From Hallella mizrahii (GTDB lineage: Bacteria; Bacteroidota; Bacteroidia; Bacteroidales; Bacteroidaceae): a stretch of 64,000 bases of DNA. This document shows positions 46,272 through 54,127 of this stretch, piece by piece. The notes beneath the pieces were generated by a model. It was not told where the DNA came from. It ran no database searches and saw nothing but the letters and a program-made list of their open reading frames with translations. The first letter of the stretch is position 1; each line of letters opens with the position of its first letter. The stretch is from NCBI RefSeq assembly GCF_009695775.1, contig NZ_VUNG01000004.1, positions 1 through 64,000 on the forward strand. The letters run 5' to 3'. The translations under genes were made by a program, and so were the position numbers.

Positions 46272-46556
46272 TTATCGTCCGTACTTAAAGTTGTAGTTGG
46301 TCACATTGCCGAAGGCCTTGAACTTCACCTTCTTCGATGGCGGAGCGACAAACGTCTCCCCCGTCTGCGGATTGCGGCAGACACGCTCCCCGCGATGCTG
46401 AATGTAGAACTTCCCGAAATCCGGGATAAGAACCACCCCGTCCTCACGGAGAATGTCCGACACAGCGCAGAGGAAGGCATCCACCGCCTTCTCCACTTCC
46501 TTGATGGAAAGACCCGACTCAAAAGCCGCCTTTCTCAGCAGTTTCTTCTTGTTCAT
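46272..46556 (-). CDS. Element-borne HU/IHF-family DNA-binding protein
   Basis: A 94-residue HU-like protein: KKKLLRKAAFESGLSIKEVE helical part, then LIPDFGKFYIQHRGERVCRN, then PQTGETF, the signature HU arm, and KKVKFKAFGNV. A start at 46565 (MSTMNKKK) is also possible; the longer frame to 46616 is not favoured. A conjugative element may use such a protein to fold its own DNA for integration or processing (inference). Confidence 0.88.
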   Translation of the reverse strand: MNKKKLLRKAAFESGLSIKEVEKAVDAFLCAVSDILREDGVVLIPDFGKFYIQHRGERVCRNPQTGETFVAPPSKKVKFKAFGNVTNYNFKYGR

Positions 46557-46619
46557 AGTACTCATGGTTAATGGTTTGAATTGTTGATAATCAGTTGTTG
46601 AATAGACAGTTGACATAGC

Positions 46620-47336
46620 TTAGTTAAACTTATTGTAATCCGCCACGATACGCTTGCGGTCATCCGACAGACGCAGGTAAGCCTTCGACAGCGAGCCCCG
46701 CTCATCCGTCAGCGTCACCTCATTTTTGGTAACGCCATACTCCAGTAGCTCCCTCAGCTCATCGAGCGTCACCTCATGCCCACGGATATGCCGCCACAGC
46801 GTGAAATGGTACGGCTCCCCGAGCTTCTCATGGCTTGAGCAGTTGAACGCCACGGGACTCACCAGCACGTCCTCACCGCAGACCGGGCACTTGCCGACAA
46901 CAGAGCTCAGCGACATGCCATAGACATCACTCTCCACCAGCACCGCCGAGAAGATACGTCCCTGCGAGTTGAAGCATCCGTCGAGCACCGTCGGATGCCC
47001 GTCGAGAAACGCCTCAATCTCATGCGGCATGATGAAGCGGTGGCTGAGAATGCCGTTGCAGTGCCACTTGCACGTGCCGCCCTTGTCAAGACAGTGTTCG
47101 CAGAAGTACCCCTTGGAGGTAATTCTGATGCGACCGCCACAGTGCGGACAACGGTGCTCCAGGTACTTCCCCTCCGGCACGACCACCATCTTGCCGTCCT
47201 GTAGCTCGATGTGTGCCATGTATTGTTTTCCCTTTCGGTCCTTGAATGTCAGCACACGGCTTCTTCCCGTGTCCTCCAACTCCTTTCTTACAGCGTCTGT
47301 AATCTGAACGCCACGGATTGATTTCTTGTTTTCCAT
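46620..47336 (-). CDS. Zinc-ribbon protein with topoisomerase C-terminal-repeat-like segments
   Basis: A 238-residue protein with several cysteine pairs: HRCPHCGGRIRIT plus FCEHCLDKGGTCKWHCNG, and GKCPVCGEDVLVS plus FNCSSHEK. The stretch FTLWRHIRGHEVTLDELREL resembles the C-terminal repeat found in topoisomerase III and related mobile-element proteins. It is probably nucleic-acid binding. It carries the ACTATGGAAAA start context common to this block. Confidence 0.65.
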   Translation of the reverse strand: MENKKSIRGVQITDAVRKELEDTGRSRVLTFKDRKGKQYMAHIELQDGKMVVVPEGKYLEHRCPHCGGRIRITSKGYFCEHCLDKGGTCKWHCNGILSHRFIMPHEIEAFLDGHPTVLDGCFNSQGRIFSAVLVESDVYGMSLSSVVGKCPVCGEDVLVSPVAFNCSSHEKLGEPYHFTLWRHIRGHEVTLDELRELLEYGVTKNEVTLTDERGSLSKAYLRLSDDRKRIVADYNKFN

Positions 47337-47416
47337 AGTTGATTGTAAATAGTTGATAGTTAATGGTAAAATGTTGATAATAATACGTTGATAATTAATA
47401 GTTTACTGATGATAGC

Positions 47417-48127
47417 TTAAAGATATTTCCAGTCCATGATAAGCCCGTCCACGACCGCCTTTCCCGACATCACCGTCGCCCATCCGTCCGGGTCGAGCCC
47501 GAACCAGAGGTCATTCCACGAGAGTGTCCGTATCTGCCATGCCAACAGCCACAAGTCCGTGTTGATGCTCTCCAGTCGCGTGACAATCTCGTTGGCTACA
47601 TAGTACCGCTCAGCCGAGTTCAGCAGGTTGACCTTGTGCTTCTCCGTCTTTCCGTCGCTGTTCGTGACGTTGTATGACCCACTCGTCACCAGCTGCTTCA
47701 TGAACGGATATAGCGAGAGCATCTGCGTCGAGGCGTCAACCAGCTCCTCCGAGACCATCACCGCAATGGCAGTACCCTTCAGATTGCCCGGCACCGACTT
47801 TCGCAGCAATGCCATGTTTTTCGGTATCTCCATGCCCACGAGCTCCGCCGCACGCTTGATCTGATAGATATTCTGCATCGCCCCCTGCGCATTTTGCAGA
47901 TAGCCCAGCATCTTGTCCTCCAAGTGGTGCATGCGCTCCATGGCAAGGGTAACGGTCGCCTCCGATGCGATGATAGCCTGCTGTGTCTTCTCACGTTTCT
48001 TGAAGAGCTTCTTCAGTATTTCCGTCTGTGTGGCCACCGCCCCAGTCAGGGCCGGGTCTGTCTGCTGTGCGAAGCCGCAGACGGAGCAGGACATGGCCAA
48101 AAGCAGACAAAAGATTTTTCTTTTCAT
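47417..48127 (-). CDS. Secreted coiled-coil protein, TrbJ/VirB5-like candidate
   Basis: A 236-residue exported protein with signal MKRKIFCLLLAMSCSVCGFA. The mature part is mostly helical (QTEILKKLFKKREKTQQAII, HHLEDKMLGYLQNAQGAMQN, RYYVANEIVTRLESINTDLW). The layout recalls VirB5/TrbJ-type pilus-tip proteins or TraI-like proteins of Bacteroidota elements, but I see no decisive motif. The start lies after a gap of about 140 bases without a gene. Confidence 0.6.
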   Translation of the reverse strand: MKRKIFCLLLAMSCSVCGFAQQTDPALTGAVATQTEILKKLFKKREKTQQAIIASEATVTLAMERMHHLEDKMLGYLQNAQGAMQNIYQIKRAAELVGMEIPKNMALLRKSVPGNLKGTAIAVMVSEELVDASTQMLSLYPFMKQLVTSGSYNVTNSDGKTEKHKVNLLNSAERYYVANEIVTRLESINTDLWLLAWQIRTLSWNDLWFGLDPDGWATVMSGKAVVDGLIMDWKYL

Positions 48128-48267
48128 TGTTCTTCGGTTGTTATGGCCACGGACATCCCTAACGGTACGGACTTGAAAAGTTGGTGCCGTAAGGATGCAC
48201 CGTGCCCTCGTTTATAATTCCCAGTATGGAACTTTTAGAGAAAAAACTTCTCCCGTCCCATAGGATT

Positions 48268-49494
48268 TCACATCTTAAAACCGCTCTTGCACTCGTTCCG
48301 CTCCCTGAGCTCCGTCCTTATCCTCGCGAGATTCTCATCCCGTTGGAACTTCGTCTTGAGCTGCAGAGCCTCCAATGGCATTCCCCGGACAACATCATTC
48401 CAGTCCTTGTAGTTCACCGGCGGTTTCATCACCTCAATGCGGTCAGAGAGCTTGACGTGCTTGCCGAGCTCCTCCACCGAAGCCTTACCCACCAGCATGT
48501 CGAAGGACTTCCCCTCCATCCCCAGCCTGAGGTTGTCACCCATCTGAATGACGCTGAGCCGCTTGCCGTCGAGCAATGCCGCCATCCTCATGCCGTAGAT
48601 GCGTCCCGGCAGGTCGTTGTCGAAGCAGTCCACGGCCTTTGCCATGTTGTAGTGTTGCATCAACCCTGACACCTGCCCGTTGGACAGCGCACCGCCGACA
48701 GATACGAATGCCGAGTGCGTGAGGTCAATCTTTCCTTGGTTCGCTTGATAGAACGCCATAGCGTCGTAAGCTGACTCGGCAAAGAACACATGACGCACCA
48801 TCTGAGGATTGTTCAGCGCCGAGTGGATGCCTGCCGTCCATACCGCCGTCGTCGAGTTCGTTCCGGCCGCCTTGCCCTTGAAACCACGATCGCCCCGCAG
48901 TTCATAGCCAGCCAAGTCAGAACTGAAGCCCGGCTCACGGTATGGAAAGCCTATCATCGGTAGACCGTTCTTGTTCTTTTGGTCCGTCACGATAGCAACG
49001 TGCCGCTCGAACAACTGAACCGTCTCACGACTGATACCGCGTTCCTCAAAGATTCCCATGGCATAGTCCATGTTCCTTGACAGCGGCTGCGCCGTGTAGC
49101 GTTTGGGATTGAACACTGTGTTTAGACTGCCGAGTCCACCGCTGTAACCACGGTCATGATTATCAACGAGCGGCATGTTGGCGAAGTCAGCCATCACCTT
49201 GCCGATGACCTCCCACTGGTTCCTGCCATAAATGTTGAAGCGACCGAGGTTCTCGCCGATGAAGTCCACCACATCGCCACGTTTTCCTGTGTTGCGGTGG
49301 AAGTACTTCTGCCGCTCCTTCTCCTTCGGATGCGAGATGACGATGGTATCGAGCTTTTCTCCCCTGCCGTCGGGCAGAATCAGTTCGATGTACCGTCCCA
49401 CACCCGCCTGTCTGTTGAGTTTGTAGCCGAGCGAGAAGGCAACGTCGTCGATGCCCACCCTCGGCTTCATCTCCTGAAAAGATACGTAAGACAT
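48268..49494 (-). CDS. TOPRIM-domain primase-like protein (DUF3991 type)
   Basis: A 408-residue protein. The N-terminal part (DDVAFSLGYKLNRQAGVGRY, TGKRGDVVDFIGENLG) resembles the DUF3991 region that precedes TOPRIM domains in mobile elements. The TOPRIM core is HVFFAESAYDAMAFY, with the catalytic glutamate in FFAES, and KAVDCFDNDLPGRI with the DxD-like aspartates. It should make primers or act on DNA during conjugative replication. The start is at 49494 (MSYVSFQEM). Confidence 0.82.
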   Translation of the reverse strand: MSYVSFQEMKPRVGIDDVAFSLGYKLNRQAGVGRYIELILPDGRGEKLDTIVISHPKEKERQKYFHRNTGKRGDVVDFIGENLGRFNIYGRNQWEVIGKVMADFANMPLVDNHDRGYSGGLGSLNTVFNPKRYTAQPLSRNMDYAMGIFEERGISRETVQLFERHVAIVTDQKNKNGLPMIGFPYREPGFSSDLAGYELRGDRGFKGKAAGTNSTTAVWTAGIHSALNNPQMVRHVFFAESAYDAMAFYQANQGKIDLTHSAFVSVGGALSNGQVSGLMQHYNMAKAVDCFDNDLPGRIYGMRMAALLDGKRLSVIQMGDNLRLGMEGKSFDMLVGKASVEELGKHVKLSDRIEVMKPPVNYKDWNDVVRGMPLEALQLKTKFQRDENLARIRTELRERNECKSGFKM

Positions 49495-49575
49495 AGGCTT
49501 GTAGTTTGATGGTTTTGTTATTGGCTTGATTATTAAAGTAGCTCGCAAAGGTAGTTTAATACAAGAAACTAACTG

Positions 49576-50973
49576 TCATATCTTCAAGCCATTATTCTCC
49601 TTGTTTTGCTGCTTCTGCTCACGTATCTCCCTTACCTCCCCTGCAAACTTCCTTGCCACGGTATCGTGGAGCATCTGGTCTTTCAGCTCACCCGTGGGCA
49701 TCATCTCATATCTGATACCCGTAATCTTGCTGATGGGTTTCATGCCGAGGTCCTGCCCCTCAAAAGTTGCACACACCGCATAGCCACCATCCATGCGTTT
49801 GTAGATGGATGCGCTGTCGAACTTTGCCGAGAGCGCAATGTCGTGCGGCTGTTGCCACTCTCGTTTAGCAGCATCTGCACTCTTGTCAAGTCCAACTTTC
49901 TTTTGGTTCTCCGTGAGAATGGGAGTTTCACCGAGGGCAATCTTCTGCTCGTCAATCTTCTCCAAAATCATCTTCGATGCCTTGTTCACATCTGCCATGA
50001 CCGAAACGATGAACTTCGGCTCCTCTCTCAGGGCGTTAATCCATCCGTCCATATAAGCAGCGTTGTTGTTAAGGATACGCTTGTCGAAGCCTAAGGTATT
50101 GCCTACCATAGCAGCCGTGAGCTCGGCAACCAGTTCCTCCTTGGCATACTTCGCGTCACCGAACTTCGCGCCCTTGTCACGGTTCAGACGGTTGGCAGTG
50201 CCCGTGGAGTGCGTCATCTCATGGAGAGCGGAAGAGTAATACTCCATGCCGTCCTTGAAGATTTCCTCGGCATTCTTGCCGATGTTGAATTGTTCCTTCA
50301 TTGGGATGATGACCATATCACGTGCCGGAGAATAGTAAGCCCCGTCCACGATACGGTCGTTCTGTACACGGCATATCCACTCCTGCCGCTCGAACATCCG
50401 GTCGAGGGCACGGTTCTCGTACATGCCCTGCGTGTCACGCAGTTGCGGGCCCTTGAAGCGGTCAACGATGGCATCGTACTTCTCCTTGTTCACCTCTTCC
50501 AGATTGGTCTGATCAACGTTGAAAACGGAGAAGGCCCGGAGGAACGGACGCACCTCGCACTTGTTTTGCTCGCTCCGGCTCATCTGCTTGTAGTCCGACT
50601 CGGCAACACGCTTGCCATGCTCGTTCTTGATATTGAGGTCCCAGTAGATGACAGGCATCGACTGTGCGCCTTTCTTGATACGGATGTTCTCCTTCTGCGC
50701 CTGCATGAAAGTCATATACACTGGCGTACGATATGCATTCATCGCCGTGTCCATCTGCAGGAAGAACGAGTTCGTTCCCGAGTAGTTGCGTCCGCTCAGG
50801 TTCTGCGGCATACCGAGCATCGTACCCTTGCCGTTCGTCCATCCCTGCCGCCAGTCGGAAGCCTTCATCGACTGCATACGCTCGATCATCAGCGAACAAA
50901 ACTTGTCTATCGCCTTGTCTCCGCTGTTCTTATACTCAGTTCCTTTCTTTGACTTGGAATCCTTGTTTTCCAT
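49576..50973 (-). CDS. ArdC-like antirestriction protein with zincin metallopeptidase domain
   Basis: A 465-residue polyvalent protein. Residues about 20-150 match the ArdC N-terminal ssDNA-binding domain (WRQGWTNGKGTMLGMPQNLSG, GTNSFFLQM, IRIKKGAQSMPVIYW). A metallopeptidase domain of the MPTase-PolyVal type follows, with HEMTHSTG as the HExxH zinc motif and AKEELVAELTAAMVG giving the third ligand region. In other elements such proteins enter the recipient with the transferred DNA and protect it from restriction. It lies after a hairpin on the same strand. Confidence 0.88.
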   Translation of the reverse strand: MENKDSKSKKGTEYKNSGDKAIDKFCSLMIERMQSMKASDWRQGWTNGKGTMLGMPQNLSGRNYSGTNSFFLQMDTAMNAYRTPVYMTFMQAQKENIRIKKGAQSMPVIYWDLNIKNEHGKRVAESDYKQMSRSEQNKCEVRPFLRAFSVFNVDQTNLEEVNKEKYDAIVDRFKGPQLRDTQGMYENRALDRMFERQEWICRVQNDRIVDGAYYSPARDMVIIPMKEQFNIGKNAEEIFKDGMEYYSSALHEMTHSTGTANRLNRDKGAKFGDAKYAKEELVAELTAAMVGNTLGFDKRILNNNAAYMDGWINALREEPKFIVSVMADVNKASKMILEKIDEQKIALGETPILTENQKKVGLDKSADAAKREWQQPHDIALSAKFDSASIYKRMDGGYAVCATFEGQDLGMKPISKITGIRYEMMPTGELKDQMLHDTVARKFAGEVREIREQKQQNKENNGLKI

Positions 50974-51005
50974 AGTTTCAGTGTAGTTGGTTAGATGAGG
51001 TTAGT

Positions 51006-51045
51006 AGCCCCTCAGTCCGATGGCATAGCCTTCGGACTGAGGGCT
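51006..51045. other. Intergenic hairpin upstream of the ArdC-like gene
   Basis: A strong stem (AGCCCCTCAGTCCGA at 51006-51020 with TCGGACTGAGGGCT at 51032-51045, one bulge) without a T-run. It could be an attenuator or mRNA-processing site within the reverse-strand operon. Confidence 0.55.
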
Positions 51046-51085
51046 GGTAATGTTATGTGTCTTTCACGGTATCATAGAGGAAAGC

Positions 51086-51316
51086 CTACACAAGCGCTCC
51101 TGCAAACTCCTCGGCGAAATCGTTGCCTCCGTCATAGATACGGCTCTCGGTCTCTTCGAGGTAGAGCTCAGCGTTGTTGTCGTCGGGCTCTATACCGTGG
51201 TCGTCGCACCACTGGAGATAGGCCGTACCGTGCTTACTGCGGAGTGCGAGCTCGCACCACCCTATCTTTCCTTCCTGCTTGAGTTGAATGAGTTCTTCGA
51301 TTGTATTGTTCTGCAT
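51086..51316 (-). CDS. Small acidic protein of unknown function
   Basis: A 76-residue acidic protein (TIEELIQLKQEGKIGWCELA, AYLQWCDDHGIEPDDNNAEL, then EETESRIYDGGND). Two helices flank a loop. It has a typical A/C-rich, G-poor leader of the block (AACCATTAAC repeated) and the CAACTATG start. I do not recognise a family. Confidence 0.65.
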   Translation of the reverse strand: MQNNTIEELIQLKQEGKIGWCELALRSKHGTAYLQWCDDHGIEPDDNNAELYLEETESRIYDGGNDFAEEFAGALV

Positions 51317-51454
51317 AGTTGTAAGTGTTAATGGTTAATGGTTGAAATAGTTAATGGTTTGATATAACCATAATTGTTGAATTGAAGTAAGTAGTTAACT
51401 TCCTAAACTTAATTGCTGATAATCAAGGTGTAACGTCATGACATTAAAGTAACT

Positions 51455-53230
51455 TTAACGGCTGAACGACCGCTTTGCACTGACCTTTTCCCGCTGCATT
51501 TCCTTGATTTCGGTATTGAGATAGCGTGCTGCCAGCTGCTCCTTGGTAGCCGTCTTTTGCGTGAAGAGCGCCTGCTTGTCGTGCCATGAGAGCACGGCTT
51601 TGCTTGTCGTCCGGTCATCAGCGAGCTTTGCCGATACAGTCCAGTTGCCGTCGAAGTTCTTGGCGATACGCACGTCCTTGACACCCTCCTCCAACTTGAA
51701 CTGGTTGTAGAAGGAAGCTAGATGCAGCTGCTCCCCGAAGTTCTTCTCCACGAGCTTGGAAGGCGTTGTCACACGGTCAAAGTAAGCGTTCAAGTCCTCC
51801 TTCGACATCGTGCGCGACATCTTCTGCTCGCCCACCTGCGTGTAGAGCTTGTACTTGCCCACGTCCTGTCGCTGCTCGTCATGCTCCTTATAGACCACCA
51901 TCTTCTCGATGACGCGCCCGTCGGACAGCCTGTTGTCTGCCTTGTACTCCTCCGGCGTGACCTTCTTGGCCAGCTTGGTGGGATAATAGGTCTGCATGAG
52001 ACTCTCCACATTAGTGGTTCTCTCTTGGTATGCCTTGACATCTTCCGGCTTCATGAGCTGCGGACGAAGCTGCTGACCGTCGAGACGTGCGGTGAAGTAC
52101 CACTTGTTTGGGTCCTGGTTGCTTTGGAAGGCGTGGCCGTGGGAGACTTTCTCGCCGTTGACGGTCACCATCTGAGGCTCACGTGGCTTGTGAACTTTCT
52201 GGCCAGCGGACTGCTCCGTGGTTTTCTCTACAGCCTTATCTTCTTTCTTGGTCTCAGCCTTCACCTCGACCTTGTCAACCTTGGCTTCCTTCGCCTTGGT
52301 CTTCTTCTTTTCAGTTTTCTTTTCCATAGTATCGGTTTGAGTTTGGTTCTTGGTTTGTTGTGTGGTTTGATTTGTTGTCTGTTTCTTGCCCAGCTCCTGC
52401 ATGTCAGCAATCGCCACGCGATTGCCAGCCCGGATGAGTTTTGGCAGGTAAACGTCCAGTGCATGATGAGGAAACTCAGCCATGAGCTCACCTTCTCCTT
52501 TGGCTTTCGGCTTCTGTGTCGGGATGTGCAGTGTGTCGGACACCTTTTGCGCGTCTTCATTCAGTGAGCGGTAGAAGTCACCGTTGCGCATAAGGATCAA
52601 TGCATCGGGATGCTTGCTCTTGAGTCTCTGATACACGGCCAACGGTGTGTCGGTCTTATTTTTCACTTGCTTCTTGTCAGAAGGCTGCTCTTGCATTTTC
52701 TTTTCCATATTGGTAGCGAGTTTGTTAAACTGGTAGTTCTTGTTGGTCAGATGGTTCTTGGTATGTCCGAGGACGGCGAGCATGGTATTCGGATGACCCA
52801 CAGCCTTGATGGCGGCACCTGCGGTATATCCGGTGTCCAGTACGTTGTCTATTACTATTGGTATGAACTGCTCCGGCACTTGTCTGTACAGATTGAGTTT
52901 CAGGTATATGCCTTCCGGCTTGAGGTCGTTCTTCTTTGCATAGTGCAGCGGCATGTGCGGCCGGCAGGAAAGGATGTCCCATGTCGGGATGCCCGTCCTT
53001 CGGGAAATCTCATTGGCGAGCGTCTTTGTGTAGATTGCCCTTCCGTGGTGATTTGGTATGGGCACCAGCACGCAGTTGCGTCCTGCCGCCATCTCCCTTA
53101 TCCCGTCCGCCATCATCTCCGCTGCCTTGCAGATACTTGCATAGTCACCGTCCTTGAGTCCGTGCGCCAGCTGACGCACTTTCGGATATGGTGCTACGGA
53201 GGTAAACGTACATTCTTGTTTGTTTGACAT
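51455..53230 (-). CDS. Phosphoribosyltransferase-MutS domain I-DUF3945 fusion
   Basis: A 591-residue polyvalent protein. Residues 1-165 form a ComF-like phosphoribosyltransferase (PIPNHHGRAIYTKTLANEI and the PRPP loop PIVIDNVLDTGYTAGAAI). Residues 194-280 match the MutS mismatch-recognition domain I: VYQRLKSKHPDALILMRNGD, then FYRSLNEDAQKVSDTL and EFPHHALDVYLPKLIRAGN. The MutS Phe-x-Glu here is Phe219-x-Arg221. A Gln/Thr then Lys/Glu linker (283-345) leads to DUF3945-type repeats (about 355-591; HAFQSNQDPNKWYFTARLDG, QQLRPQLMKPEDV). Internal ATGs at 52708 and 52327 sit exactly at the domain junctions. No catalytic MutS ATPase is present. Confidence 0.85.
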   Translation of the reverse strand: MSNKQECTFTSVAPYPKVRQLAHGLKDGDYASICKAAEMMADGIREMAAGRNCVLVPIPNHHGRAIYTKTLANEISRRTGIPTWDILSCRPHMPLHYAKKNDLKPEGIYLKLNLYRQVPEQFIPIVIDNVLDTGYTAGAAIKAVGHPNTMLAVLGHTKNHLTNKNYQFNKLATNMEKKMQEQPSDKKQVKNKTDTPLAVYQRLKSKHPDALILMRNGDFYRSLNEDAQKVSDTLHIPTQKPKAKGEGELMAEFPHHALDVYLPKLIRAGNRVAIADMQELGKKQTTNQTTQQTKNQTQTDTMEKKTEKKKTKAKEAKVDKVEVKAETKKEDKAVEKTTEQSAGQKVHKPREPQMVTVNGEKVSHGHAFQSNQDPNKWYFTARLDGQQLRPQLMKPEDVKAYQERTTNVESLMQTYYPTKLAKKVTPEEYKADNRLSDGRVIEKMVVYKEHDEQRQDVGKYKLYTQVGEQKMSRTMSKEDLNAYFDRVTTPSKLVEKNFGEQLHLASFYNQFKLEEGVKDVRIAKNFDGNWTVSAKLADDRTTSKAVLSWHDKQALFTQKTATKEQLAARYLNTEIKEMQREKVSAKRSFSR

Positions 53231-53281
53231 GGTGGATGAAGTCTCATTGGTTTGTAGATGAATGGAATTAAGGAATGAGTA

Positions 53282-54049
53282 TCAAAGTGAAAGACCTCTC
53301 TTCTTATCCTCTTTCTTGTCTGTCTTTTCCCTCTCGGTCAGCTGGACGCTCTCCTCGTGGCGCAGCCTGTCAACCACCTGCTTGTATTCCCAGCGGTTCT
53401 CGTCCGTCTGTACGTACCCCATGTATCCCTCATTGGCATCGTCATAGCGGATGGCTTGTTGTCGCTTCCACTCCTCCATATCTCCTTGCATCACCTTGAA
53501 GCCAACCGGTTCACGCAGGTCAATACCTACCGTCACTTTCTGGTCACCTACCTCAAGCTCCACCGGCTTGCCCGAAGCGAGAGCCTCCTTTTGGCCAATT
53601 CCGAGTCCGATGTCCTTGATTTTGTCAACTTCCTGAAGTTTTTCCTCAAAATTAACAGTTGCCACATCACGGTACATCAGAGCATTGGTATCCTTGTCCA
53701 ACTGCACATACCGCATCTTGCGCTTGCCGTCCTCCTGAAACTCCTTCTGGATGACATCACCCTTGCGCACGCGCTCCAGTTCGGTGTCGTTCAGCTTCAA
53801 GTTGTTGTCAAGCTCACGATGTATCTGATACGTAAGCAGTTGCAATCGTCCGTCCTTGTCGTGTGCAAGCTGAATTTTCATCGGAATGGATACTGCCGAG
53901 TTGTCTCCCACGGGCACGTTGACACGCATCAGCGGCGAGAGCTCACCGCTCAGAATAGCGTCGCGCAAGTCCTTGGGCATACGCATGAGATCCTTGGGAT
54001 AGATGCCAATTTTGGCAAATTTGTCGAATGGTACTGGTTCTGTTTTCAT
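53282..54049 (-). CDS. DUF4099/DUF3945 mobile-element protein
   Basis: A 255-residue protein found widely in Bacteroidota conjugative elements. Residues 1-75 fit DUF4099 (PFDKFAKIGIYPKDLMRMP, LRDAILSGELSPLMRVNV). Later segments fit DUF3945 (ATVNFEEKLQEVDKIKDIGL, GIGQKEALASGKPVELEVGD). It is the first gene of the reverse-strand block and is divergent from the cell-wall hydrolase. The molecular role is unknown; DUF3945 proteins often accompany topoisomerase or antirestriction genes. Confidence 0.78.
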   Translation of the reverse strand: MKTEPVPFDKFAKIGIYPKDLMRMPKDLRDAILSGELSPLMRVNVPVGDNSAVSIPMKIQLAHDKDGRLQLLTYQIHRELDNNLKLNDTELERVRKGDVIQKEFQEDGKRKMRYVQLDKDTNALMYRDVATVNFEEKLQEVDKIKDIGLGIGQKEALASGKPVELEVGDQKVTVGIDLREPVGFKVMQGDMEEWKRQQAIRYDDANEGYMGYVQTDENRWEYKQVVDRLRHEESVQLTEREKTDKKEDKKRGLSL

Positions 54050-54059
54050 AGTTGATGGT

Positions 54060-54090
54060 TTGGTTATTCTACTGGTTTATACTAACTTTG
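54060..54090 (+). promoter_or_regulatory. Promoter of the cell-wall hydrolase gene
   Basis: TTG (54060-54062), a 20-base gap, TAACTTTG (54083-54090), 38 bases before the start. It lies in the 78-base gap shared with the divergent DUF4099 gene. Confidence 0.7.
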
Positions 54091-54127
54091 TGGTGAAAAT
54101 CCATGTCAAACTAAACATACTACTACC

